DNA of 42,166 nucleotides, from the NCBI RefSeq assembly GCF_002086735.1, contig NZ_MVIJ01000046.1:1-42166 (forward strand). The letters run 5' to 3'. Under the pieces are notes generated by a model. The model saw only the letters and a list, made by a program, of their open reading frames with translations. It was not told the origin of the DNA and ran no database searches. The position numbers and the translations under genes are program-made. This DNA is from Mycobacterium scrofulaceum. GTDB lineage: Bacteria; Actinomycetota; Actinomycetes; Mycobacteriales; Mycobacteriaceae. Positions 7,750 through 15,150 of the stretch are shown in pieces (within the stretch, counting starts at the first letter, position 1; each line of letters opens with the position of its first letter).

Positions 7750-9159
7750 ATGAGCTCACCGGTCAGCCGCCATTACGACCTGGTGGTGGTGGGTGCCGGG
7801 TCGGGCGGATACGTCGCTGGCATCCGAGCGGCCCAACTCGGCATGAACGTCGCGATCATCGAAGAACGCTACTGGGGCGGGGTTTGCCTCAACACCGGGT
7901 GCGTTCCGTCAAAAGCGTTGCTGCGCAACGCCGAGATCGCCTCCATCCTGACCCATCAATCAGCCGAGTTCGGTATTCGTGGTGACATCAACCTCGACTA
8001 CGCCCGTGCTGTGTCACGCAGCCGCGAAGTCGCCGAGGCACGGGTGCGCGGCGTGCACTTCCTGATGCGCAAAAACAAGATCACCGAGATCGAGGGCCGC
8101 GGCCGGTTCAGCGGCTCTCACACGGTCGACATAGAACTACGGGAGGGCGGTACCACCAGTCTCCGCTTCGACAACGCCATCGTCGCCACCGGCTCACGGG
8201 TACGGATACTGCCGGGCGTCACCCTCAGCGACAACATCGTGACGTACGAGCAGCAGATCCTCGACGCAACGACGCCCGAGTCCATCGTCGTCATCGGCGC
8301 CGGCGGAATCGGCATGGAATTTGCCTACATCCTCAACAGCTATGGTGTTGACGTCAAAATTCTCGAATACGCCGATCGCGCGCTCCCCAACGAAGACACC
8401 GACGTCTCGAGGGAATTGACTCGCCAGTACCGACGGCGCGGCATCCCCATCCATACCGAAACCCGCGTGGATTCGGTAATCGACCACGGCGACCACATCA
8501 CCGTCACCCACACCGATCGCAAGGGCCATACCACCTCAGTCGACGCCGCCCGCGCGTTCATCTGCATCGGATTTTGCCCCAACGTCGAAAATCTTGGCCT
8601 TGACGGGCTGGGCGTCCACCTCACGGCAGGCGGGGCAATCGAGATCGACGACTACATGCGCACCTCGGTTCCCCACATCTTCGCGATCGGCGACGTCACC
8701 GCCAAAGTTCAACTCGCCCATGTCGCCTCGGCCCAGGGAGTCATCGCCGCCGAAACCATCGCCGGCGCCCCCACCATGTGCCTGGACTACCGCATGATGC
8801 CGCGCGTGACGTTCTGCCAACCCCAAGTCGCCAGCTTCGGCTACACCGAAGACCAGGCCCGCGCCGCCGGCCGCGACATACGGGTCGCCACCTTCCCCAT
8901 GCAGGCCAGCGCGAAAGCGCATGGCTTGGGCGAACGCGCCGGATTCATCAAACTCATCGCCGACGCTGCCCACGGCGAGCTGCTCGGAGCGCACCTCGTC
9001 GGGGCAGAAGTCAGCGAGCTACTCCCCGAGCTGACGGCCGCCCAGCTCTGGGACCTGACCGCTACCGAGCTCGCCCGCAACGTGCACACCCACCCCACCC
9101 TGGGCGAGGGACTGCAGGAATGCTTCCACGCCCTGACGGGGCAAGCCATCAACCTATGA
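7750..9159 (+). CDS. lpd: Dihydrolipoamide dehydrogenase / flavin disulfide reductase
   Basis: 469 aa. N-terminal FAD motif VVGAGSGGYVAG, redox disulfide in GGVCLNTGCVPSK (CxxxxC) near residue 45, second Rossmann GAGGIGMEFA near 185, the FAIGDVT motif near 310, and the C-terminal HTHPTLGEGLQE containing the His/Glu catalytic pair of true lipoamide dehydrogenases. By chemistry it transfers electrons between NAD(H) and a disulfide such as dihydrolipoamide. No E1/E2 dehydrogenase subunits are nearby, so it more likely serves a redox-defence or alternative disulfide role, like RclA next to RclC (inference). ATG 7750 follows GGAGGACGCG. Its stop overlaps the next gene (ATGA). Confidence 0.9.
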   Translation: MSSPVSRHYDLVVVGAGSGGYVAGIRAAQLGMNVAIIEERYWGGVCLNTGCVPSKALLRNAEIASILTHQSAEFGIRGDINLDYARAVSRSREVAEARVRGVHFLMRKNKITEIEGRGRFSGSHTVDIELREGGTTSLRFDNAIVATGSRVRILPGVTLSDNIVTYEQQILDATTPESIVVIGAGGIGMEFAYILNSYGVDVKILEYADRALPNEDTDVSRELTRQYRRRGIPIHTETRVDSVIDHGDHITVTHTDRKGHTTSVDAARAFICIGFCPNVENLGLDGLGVHLTAGGAIEIDDYMRTSVPHIFAIGDVTAKVQLAHVASAQGVIAAETIAGAPTMCLDYRMMPRVTFCQPQVASFGYTEDQARAAGRDIRVATFPMQASAKAHGLGERAGFIKLIADAAHGELLGAHLVGAEVSELLPELTAAQLWDLTATELARNVHTHPTLGEGLQECFHALTGQAINL

Positions 9160-10220
9160 CGCCGACGGCGGGCCACGCGCCGATCCCGCAGCGTCGAACG
9201 GCGGCCCGCGCGGCACGACAGCGAATTGCGCTGCCCACGGGCCGGATTCGGGATGTCATCATCGTCGGGTCGGGCCCCGCTGGCTACACGGCGGCGATTT
9301 ACACGTCACGGGCCGGACTCGACACCATCGTCGTGGAGGGCGAGGTGCCCGGCGGTGCACTGATGGCCGCCGGACCGGTGGAGAACTACCCGGGTGTCAC
9401 CCCGTCCGTGTGCGGACCTGCGCTGGCGGCTGCGATGCGCGACCAGGCACAGCGCTTCGGCGCCGAACTGCACCCCGGCGACGTCGAACGATTCGATCTT
9501 GGCGGCGACGTCAAGACGGTCGCCGTACGCGACGAACTACACCATGCCCGCGCGATAGTCGTTGCGATGGGGTCCACCAACCGGCCGCTCGATGTGCCCG
9601 GCGAGCGCGAGCTCCTGGGCCACGGCCTCAGTGCCAGCGCCAAACTCGACGGTGCGCGCTTCACCGGTTGCGACGTCGCCGTCATCGGCGGTGGCGACGC
9701 CGCTGCCGAAGAGGCGCTCTATCTCGCGGCGCGCGCCCGCCACGTGACCCTCGTCCACCACGGCCCCCGATTACGGGCGTCGGCTATCGCCATCGCTCGG
9801 CTGCGCGCTCATCGGAACGTCACAATTCTGACATCCACGGAAGTGCTCGCCGTCCAAGGCCAAAACCACGTCAGCGGGCTGCGGATGCGCGACACGCATA
9901 GCACTGCTGACTACGACATCGCCGTCGCCGCGGTGTTCATCGCCGTCGGACAGGTGCCTCGCTCGGAACTACTGAAGGGACTCGTCGACCTCGACACCCG
10001 CGGACACGTCCGAACTGGCGGCCATACGAGCCACACCTCGGTGGAGGGCGTATTCGCTGCCGGTGACCTGATCGACCGACGCTACCGCCAAGCAGTCACC
10101 GCTGCGGCCAGCGGCTGCGCGGCCGCACTCGATGCCCAGCGCTGGCTGAGTCACCCGCATTGTCTCCCATCAGATTCCAGCCCGGAACACCCGCGCAACC
10201 GGCGGTTCTGTTGCGATTGA
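9156..10220 (+). CDS. Thioredoxin reductase-like flavoprotein lacking the CXXC disulfide
   Basis: 354 aa. Carries the TrxB FAD motif IIVGSGPAGYTAAIY near residue 35, PVENYPG, the NADPH motif VIGGGDAAAEEA near 175, and the FAAGDLIDRRYRQAVTAAASG end typical of low-Mr thioredoxin reductases. In TrxB the redox Cys-Ala-Thr-Cys sits just before the NADPH motif; here that stretch reads LSASAKLDG, so both cysteines are gone. It cannot work as a classic thioredoxin reductase. The tail instead ends in RRFCCD, a vicinal pair. It may be a diaphorase or ferredoxin/flavodoxin-type reductase, or use the C-terminal pair (inference). It overlaps lpd by ATGA, hence translational coupling. An N-terminal extension of about 30 basic residues is unusual. 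Confidence 0.85.
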   Translation: MTPTAGHAPIPQRRTAARAARQRIALPTGRIRDVIIVGSGPAGYTAAIYTSRAGLDTIVVEGEVPGGALMAAGPVENYPGVTPSVCGPALAAAMRDQAQRFGAELHPGDVERFDLGGDVKTVAVRDELHHARAIVVAMGSTNRPLDVPGERELLGHGLSASAKLDGARFTGCDVAVIGGGDAAAEEALYLAARARHVTLVHHGPRLRASAIAIARLRAHRNVTILTSTEVLAVQGQNHVSGLRMRDTHSTADYDIAVAAVFIAVGQVPRSELLKGLVDLDTRGHVRTGGHTSHTSVEGVFAAGDLIDRRYRQAVTAAASGCAAALDAQRWLSHPHCLPSDSSPEHPRNRRFCCD

Positions 10221-10282
10221 TTTGCTGTCCGGCAAGCGTCGTCGGTCCGGCCGTTGGGTGGTCATTGCCCAGATCAACGACC

Positions 10283-10340
10283 ACTGTCGGTGCGCATCGG
10301 GTGAGATGTCCTCATCCGGCTGTGCAATTCACCCGGGTGG
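10283..10340 (-). promoter_or_regulatory. Composite operator/promoter C (orphan, antisense-facing)
   Basis: In leftward reading: CCACCCGGGTGAAT (10340-10327), 9 bp, GGATGAGGACATCTCACCC (10317-10299), 10 bp, GACAGT (10288-10283). All spacing rules hold, but it lies between two convergent 3' ends and points into the 3' end of the thioredoxin-reductase-like gene. It would make an antisense or small RNA, or it is a relic of a rearrangement. Confidence 0.65.
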
Positions 10341-10411
10341 ACGCCGGCGAGAAGGCGGATCTGCGGTTGAAGCGCCCAGGACACTGCAACGGTTCCCCCA
10401 CCGAAGACCGC

Positions 10412-11062
10412 TCAATTCTCATTGCCTCCCAGCGTGGTTGAGGTTTCGTCTCTGATGGTGGCGATCGCCGCCGCGTCTTCCACCGCGACCAGGTTGGCAG
10501 CGCGTAGTACAGCGCGCACATCGCCGGCGGGTATGACCGCGGCGCCGGAGCCATCGGCGAAGACGTAGTCGCCGGGACGAACCGCCACCCCGGCGATCAC
10601 GACTGGACGGTTCACCTCGTAGGGAGTGACGGTGTCGCCGCCCCACCGCGTTGTTTCGCCTCGGCAATAAATGGCCAGGTCGAAGCGTTCGAGCTCGGCG
10701 AAGTCGCGTAGCCGCCCGTCGGTCAGAATGCCGGCGAGCCGGTGGTTTCTGACACGGGATAGCTTTGTCCCGCCGCCCAGTGACGCATCGGTATAGCCGT
10801 TGCTGGCCAGCACCAGCACGCGCCCGTCGGCGCCGCCTTCGATGGCGTCGTAGAACAACCTCTTGAAGTTGTAGCGCTCGGGCGGGAGAGCGGCCCGGCA
10901 CGCGGGGAAGTAGGAGATCGTCACGGCGGGGCCGAACAGCCGGCGTCCGGGAGTGGGACTCACCAGGTCGAGGAGATGACACCGATGTCGGTGCAGCCGC
11001 CCCATGGCGTCCGCGATGTCGGCGGTGCGCACCCGACCGGCGAGTGCGTTGAGGGACTCCAT
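10412..11062 (-). CDS. RraA/demethylmenaquinone methyltransferase-like family protein
   Basis: 216 aa. The family fold signature is visible: an N-terminal TADIADAMGR helix, a central glycine-rich GPAVTI strand and the loop ILTDGRLRDFAEL, whose DGxxRD residues bind metal and pyruvate/oxaloacetate-type ligands in the HMG/CHA aldolase members. Members are aldolases/decarboxylases or RNase E regulators (RraA); the DGxxRD motif favours enzymatic activity. It is the last gene of the NDH/molybdopterin operon; its ATG overlaps the preceding TGA by one base (TGATG). Substrate not deducible. Confidence 0.8.
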   Translation of the reverse strand: MESLNALAGRVRTADIADAMGRLHRHRCHLLDLVSPTPGRRLFGPAVTISYFPACRAALPPERYNFKRLFYDAIEGGADGRVLVLASNGYTDASLGGGTKLSRVRNHRLAGILTDGRLRDFAELERFDLAIYCRGETTRWGGDTVTPYEVNRPVVIAGVAVRPGDYVFADGSGAAVIPAGDVRAVLRAANLVAVEDAAAIATIRDETSTTLGGNEN

Positions 11063-11331
11063 CAGCTCTGGATCGGGACACGCCAGGACTGGGCGCCGCG
11101 GAAGTCGAGCCACACATCGGTGGGCGTTTGCACAAGCCGGGCAAGGACGGTTCCGCAGCACGGGCAGCGCACCACGATGCCGGGCCCGCGGTGATAGACG
11201 TGACTTTCGGCGAAGGCCGTAGCGCGACAACACTTCCCGCAGGTCAACAACGCGGTGGTGACATCGAATCCCAGTATTCCTTCGAAGGCGCCCGCAACCG
11301 CGTTACCGTCGACGTGTGTTGGTTCGGTCAT
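11062..11331 (-). CDS. DUF6510 family zinc-ribbon protein
   Basis: 89 aa beginning MTEPTHVDGNAVAGA. The N-terminal HVDGNA..G segment and a two-knuckle zinc ribbon (LTCGKC, then RCPCCG) match the small actinobacterial family that accompanies molybdopterin oxidoreductase and ferredoxin-reductase pairs. It probably binds Zn or another metal and assists the neighbouring electron-transfer proteins (inference from context). Both neighbours overlap it: start by ATGA with the reductase stop, stop by TGATG with the RraA start. This indicates tight translational coupling. Confidence 0.8.
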   Translation of the reverse strand: MTEPTHVDGNAVAGAFEGILGFDVTTALLTCGKCCRATAFAESHVYHRGPGIVVRCPCCGTVLARLVQTPTDVWLDFRGAQSWRVPIQS

Positions 11332-12101
11332 GATTTGTCGTTCCTTGCTTCGTTGCTCGGGCCGAACCGCTCGGTCCGGATGGCGGACGGTTGATGCCCC
11401 TGCTCGATCAACGTCGCGGTGACCGATTCCACAAATCCGGTTGGACCGCAGACGTAGACGTGCCCACCGTCGGTGGGCACCCACTCCTTCGGCGCGAGGT
11501 CAGCGGGGCGAACCCGGCTAGCCGGCCGGGTAGTCTGCGGCGCAGCCACCCTGGTGTAGACCAGCGCGATCTGCAGCCAGTCACATTCGCGCTCGAGCCG
11601 CTCCAGCTCTTGGGCGTAGTACACGTCGTCCGGACTGCGAACCGAATAGACCAACCGAAAGTCGGCGCTGCCCACCACTACCCGCTGTCGCAGCATCGCC
11701 ATCAATGGCACGATTCCCGATCCACCGCCGACGAGCAGGACCCGAGCGTCCTCGTCAGGCCGCCAGACGAACCAGCCGCCGATTGGTCCGCGGAGTTCGA
11801 TCTCGTCTCCGGCAACAAGCCCGGTGAGGTAGGGCGAGACTTCCCCGTCGTCAATCCGCTGCACAGTGAGTTCGATGCGGTCGCCGTCGGCCGGTCTGCT
11901 CAGTGAGTAACTGCGTTGCGCGCTGTACCCGTCCTCAGCGGTCAGCTTGAGATCAATGTGCTGGCCGGACAAGTGTCCGCCCCAGCCCGGCACCGCCAGC
12001 CCGATCGTTTGCGCCGACTCAGTCTCGGGTTCAGAGTGCACCACACGCGCGACTCGCCAGCGCAACTTCGGTTCGACGTGGATGTCCACCGCCGTCGTCA
12101 A
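11328..12101 (-). CDS. Ferredoxin/flavodoxin reductase-type FAD-NAD(P) oxidoreductase
   Basis: About 257 aa. FNR-type fold: FAD-binding barrel with GQHIDLKL and the RSYSLSRP flavin motif (RxYS), GPIGGWF, then NAD-binding LLVGGGSGIVPLMAML and the terminal VYVCGPTGFVESV nucleotide motif. No 2Fe-2S ferredoxin domain is fused. It probably supplies electrons from NAD(P)H to the adjacent molybdopterin protein or receives them from it. The start is ambiguous: TTG 12101 overlaps the upstream TGA; GTG 12128 and GTG 12089 are alternatives. Fourth enzyme-level partner in the NDH/Mo operon. Confidence 0.88.
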   Translation of the reverse strand: MTTAVDIHVEPKLRWRVARVVHSEPETESAQTIGLAVPGWGGHLSGQHIDLKLTAEDGYSAQRSYSLSRPADGDRIELTVQRIDDGEVSPYLTGLVAGDEIELRGPIGGWFVWRPDEDARVLLVGGGSGIVPLMAMLRQRVVVGSADFRLVYSVRSPDDVYYAQELERLERECDWLQIALVYTRVAAPQTTRPASRVRPADLAPKEWVPTDGGHVYVCGPTGFVESVTATLIEQGHQPSAIRTERFGPSNEARNDKS

Positions 12102-12697
12102 TCGCCGGCGTAGCGTTGTTCTCGCCACGGGTCGCCGTAGCTGTGGTAGCCCAACCGCTCCCAGAATCCAGGTGCGTCGCTGTCACGCAGCTCAATGGAC
12201 CTGACCCACTTCGCGGACTTCCAGAAGTACAGGTGCGGTACCAGCAGCCGCGCCGGGCCGCCGTGTACCGCACTAAGCGGTGCGCCTTGGAATGCGTAGA
12301 CGATCCAAGCCTTCCCGCCGAGAAGGTCACCCAACGGAAGGTTGGTGGTGTAGCCACCGTAGGAACCGACCAAGGCGAATCCGGCGGCAGTCTTGGTCGA
12401 TTCGAAGAGTGTGTCCAGCGAAACGCCTTCCCACTCGGTATCCAGCTTGGACCACGCGGTGACGCAGTGGATGTCCACGCTGAGCCGCTCGCTGCGCAGG
12501 AGCTTGAGCTGTGCCCAGGTCCACGACTGTTCGGCGCCGAGCTCGTTGCGAATAGTGAATCGCCAGTCATCGAGGTCGATCCGCGGAGTCGGTCCTGCTT
12601 GCAGGACAGGGAAGTCCGCGGTCAGATGTTGCCCGGGCGGCAGCTCACGGGCGACCTCAACGCGCCGCCCGCGGAAGCCCTTGTTGACGAGACTCAT
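12098..12697 (-). CDS. Sulfite oxidase-like molybdopterin-dependent oxidoreductase
   Basis: 199 aa, a minimal SUOX/MsrP-like molybdopterin fold. The Mo-ligating Cys lies in VDIHCVTAWSK near residue 79. YTTNLPL, GGPARLLVPHLYFWKSAKWV and a C-terminal WERLGYHSYGDPW follow, all typical of actinobacterial stand-alone sulfite oxidase-like proteins. No Tat signal is seen, so it is probably cytoplasmic, and no haem domain is present. The physiological substrate is unknown; family members reduce or oxidise S- or N-oxides. It sits between the NDH-like gene and its likely reductase partner. The region just before its start (12711-12730) contains a GGATGATGACC half-operator in leftward reading. Confidence 0.88.
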   Translation of the reverse strand: MSLVNKGFRGRRVEVARELPPGQHLTADFPVLQAGPTPRIDLDDWRFTIRNELGAEQSWTWAQLKLLRSERLSVDIHCVTAWSKLDTEWEGVSLDTLFESTKTAAGFALVGSYGGYTTNLPLGDLLGGKAWIVYAFQGAPLSAVHGGPARLLVPHLYFWKSAKWVRSIELRDSDAPGFWERLGYHSYGDPWREQRYAGD

Positions 12698-12896
12698 TGG
12701 TGCTCCGTCTCGTGGTGGTCATCATCCCGAATAGAGCCGGCGTTGCATGAGTCGTTGATTACGACCGCTAAGATCCCGTACGGCGCCGTCGTTTTGCTCC
12801 CGGCCGGCAGCGCCGTGGAAGCCGCAATCTGTCTTGTGGCAGGAACAGGCCAAGCCGTGCGTCGGCCGCCAGTAAAAGGAGTGGTGTCGTTGAATC

Positions 12897-14264
12897 TCAT
12901 TGTGCCCCTGCCGCCCTCGGTAGCTGGACGACTTCGTTGGCCGCGAATTGGGCGTCGGGACCGGAAACGAACCCCATTGACAACACGGTGCGGGGAAAGA
13001 AGACGTCGGTGAGGTATGCGAGTGCGACCGCCCAACGGTTGACTAGACGGGGAAGTGCGTAGAGGTGGTAGGCGCGGGCGACAATCTTGGCGGAATAGCC
13101 CGATAGGTGCACGCCTAGCGGGTTGGCGACTGCATAGCGCGGGCCCAAGTCGACGACCATGCCCTTGTCGCTGTGGCGGTAGTCCTTCCGCTCTCCGTAG
13201 CCAAGGCTTGCGGCGACGTTGCGGGCCAACGTTTTACCTTGTCGGGTCGCGTGCTGGGCGGTGGGCGGGGCGTTCTTGCCGGGCTGCGTTAGGTCCGGAA
13301 CGGCGGCGGCGTCGCCCGCGGCGAACACGTCGGGGTGACCTGGTACCTGCAGATCGGTCTGTACCTTGAGCCGGCCCCGCTCGGTTTCCAAGCCCAGCGT
13401 GGCGATCAGCGGTGACGGGGTCACGCCAGCCACCCACGCTACCGTGTAAGTGTCGATGCGTGAATCATCGCTTAACACAACATGATCGGCGTGAACCTCC
13501 TTGAGGGTCGTGCCCAACCGCACGTCGATTCCACGAGAGCGCAGCACACGCATCGCTGCGTCGCCGAGCTTCTGGCCCAGCTCGGGCATGACGTGGCTGG
13601 CCAAGTCCAGCAACACAAACCGCACCGAGGCCCGATCGAAGCCTATCTGCTTCGCCGCTGCGTCGGCGAGCGCGCGCAGCTGCGCGGTCAATTCGGAACC
13701 GGAATACGACGCACCGACAACGACAATCGTACGCCGCGCGCCCGCGCGCGCCTCGCTTTCCTCAACGTGAGCCAGTTCCAACTGCTCGATCACATGATCA
13801 CGCAGATACAGCGCCTCGGCCGTCGACTTCAGCCCGTGCGCGTGGGTGGCCAAGCCGGGCGTATCGAACAGCCGCGTCACCGATCCTGGTGTCAACACCA
13901 GCCGATCCCACGATAACGTCCTCACCCGGCCCTCAGGATCGGTCAACGAGAGCGTATGTCGATCGAAGTCAACGCCGTCGACCCGCCCGCGCACCGCCCG
14001 CACGCCCCTGAGTGTTCCCGCCAGCGGAATACAGACGAACCGCGGGTCGACCAGCCCACCGGCCACATCCGCCAGCAATGGCGTGTACTGCAGGTAATCG
14101 ACTGGCGAAACGATGGTCACCCCCACCTCCGCGGCGCGCGCCCTATGCAACCGTCGGGTCAGTCCGCGCGCGCACTCGAAAGCGGCGAACCCGCTGCCCA
14201 CAATCACAACCGAGGTGGCCGGTTCCGCCTTCTCCGATTGAGGGTGAAGTGGGACCGTGTTCAT
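12897..14264 (-). CDS. Type II NADH dehydrogenase-like FAD/NAD oxidoreductase
   Basis: 455 aa. FAD motif VVIVGSGFAAFECARGL near residue 19, Y.QYTPLL.DVA quinone-reductase signature, second Rossmann VVVGASYSGSELTAQL near 180, the VFAAGDAAAV segment near 315 and AQHATRQG, followed by an amphipathic C-terminus (VNRWAVALAYLTDVFF) that may dock on the membrane. NDH-2 enzymes pass electrons from NADH to menaquinone without pumping protons. This appears to be an extra, stress-regulated paralogue rather than the housekeeping ndh. ATG 14264 follows GAGGAGAAGAG. First gene of the operon behind operator D, 199 bases before the molybdopterin gene. Confidence 0.88.
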   Translation of the reverse strand: MNTVPLHPQSEKAEPATSVVIVGSGFAAFECARGLTRRLHRARAAEVGVTIVSPVDYLQYTPLLADVAGGLVDPRFVCIPLAGTLRGVRAVRGRVDGVDFDRHTLSLTDPEGRVRTLSWDRLVLTPGSVTRLFDTPGLATHAHGLKSTAEALYLRDHVIEQLELAHVEESEARAGARRTIVVVGASYSGSELTAQLRALADAAAKQIGFDRASVRFVLLDLASHVMPELGQKLGDAAMRVLRSRGIDVRLGTTLKEVHADHVVLSDDSRIDTYTVAWVAGVTPSPLIATLGLETERGRLKVQTDLQVPGHPDVFAAGDAAAVPDLTQPGKNAPPTAQHATRQGKTLARNVAASLGYGERKDYRHSDKGMVVDLGPRYAVANPLGVHLSGYSAKIVARAYHLYALPRLVNRWAVALAYLTDVFFPRTVLSMGFVSGPDAQFAANEVVQLPRAAGAQ

Positions 14265-14398
14265 ATCTCTTCTCCTCGTTGGTATTCGGATGTCCGCGTC
14301 AGGCCGAAATTCGATCACACGAGGCCGTGTGTTCACTGGTGGCCAAGGCGTGCTGGACCGCGCGGTTGTAGACAGCTGCCTTGGGGGTCTCCCGCACG

Positions 14399-14456
14399 AG
14401 CATCGCCCGACCCCGAGCCGGCTGTCACCACCCCTCGGCACGATTCACCCGGGTGA
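14399..14456 (-). promoter_or_regulatory. Composite operator/promoter D (NDH operon)
   Basis: In leftward reading: TCACCCGGGTGAAT (14456-14443), 9 bp, GGGTGGTGACAGCCGGCTC (14433-14415; right arm degenerate), 10 bp, GATGCT (14404-14399). It lies 150 bases before the NDH-like start. The ATGACA-like centre is GTGACA. Confidence 0.75.
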
Positions 14457-14552
14457 TATCGCTCTTACGGCCACCGCTACATCGGATCGGCTGCCCGGGC
14501 GCCGAACGGCGCACTCTTCAGGAACGCGTCAGCACCGCCCCCGCGCGCGCAA

Positions 14553-15104
14553 TCATGGGTCGCGGCGCAGGGCGCGCGACTTCAACGGCTTTCGCGACGG
14601 GCGGAGGGACTCATTGGGTCGCGGGTCGCGGGTCGCGGGTCGCAGTTGCGCCGCGCCGAAGGACACACCGAAGCGCTCGCACCACAGGATCACGGCGCCG
14701 AACGCGCCGGTGTCGGCAGCGTCGGGCACGGCGTAATCGGCGTTGCCGCGGTTGGCGCGTAGGCTCCCGAGGTCTATGTGTTTGCAACGCCCAAGGTCTC
14801 GCCAGGGGAACCTGGCATGCTCGACCGGTGCATCGCTAAGCCACACGCGTAGTCGTGGTCCCAAAATGGTATGCAGATTTTCCAGCCGCAGAATCTTCGC
14901 CCCGTCGCCCACGGTTAGCAGGCGCGCAACCCCGCTGGTTCGGTGGATGTGGCCGGTGAACTCGCCGCAGCGGGTCGTCCGCGCTCCAGGCGGCCGCCTG
15001 TCATCGGCGGTGGTCCTGATCAACAACTTCCACGGTTGCAGCCACCACAGGGCCACAGGCAGTCCCACCAGCGCAATCGTCAGTCGAGCGACCCGATGTG
15101 GCAT
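14553..15104 (-). CDS. Membrane-anchored DM13-domain protein
   Basis: 183 aa from ATG 15104. An N-terminal hydrophobic segment (LTIALVGLPVALWWL) would anchor or export it, followed by a DM13 fold: SGVARLL..GDG..ILRLENL..I.GP.LRVWLSD, then IDLGSLRANRGNADYAVPD and the terminal VILWCERFGVSFGAA. DM13 has been proposed to carry electrons through its conserved Cys (here in ILWCERF); this is a family hypothesis. The last about 30 residues are basic and repetitive. It is probably the final gene of the DUF326 / DUF5709 / LpdA-like operon, 46 bases downstream of the latter. TTG 15137 is an alternative start. Confidence 0.82.
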   Translation of the reverse strand: MPHRVARLTIALVGLPVALWWLQPWKLLIRTTADDRRPPGARTTRCGEFTGHIHRTSGVARLLTVGDGAKILRLENLHTILGPRLRVWLSDAPVEHARFPWRDLGRCKHIDLGSLRANRGNADYAVPDAADTGAFGAVILWCERFGVSFGAAQLRPATRDPRPNESLRPSRKPLKSRALRRDP

Positions 15105-15150
15105 CAACCCGGAACCACAGAGCGCTCGCCGGTCCAATTACGTTCGGGCA

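Noticed and set aside
12711..12730. GGATGATGACC half-operator directly before the molybdopterin gene
   Set aside because: The 11-base match to site F is striking, but the palindrome is absent and it is too close to the ATG to be a promoter of the same class.
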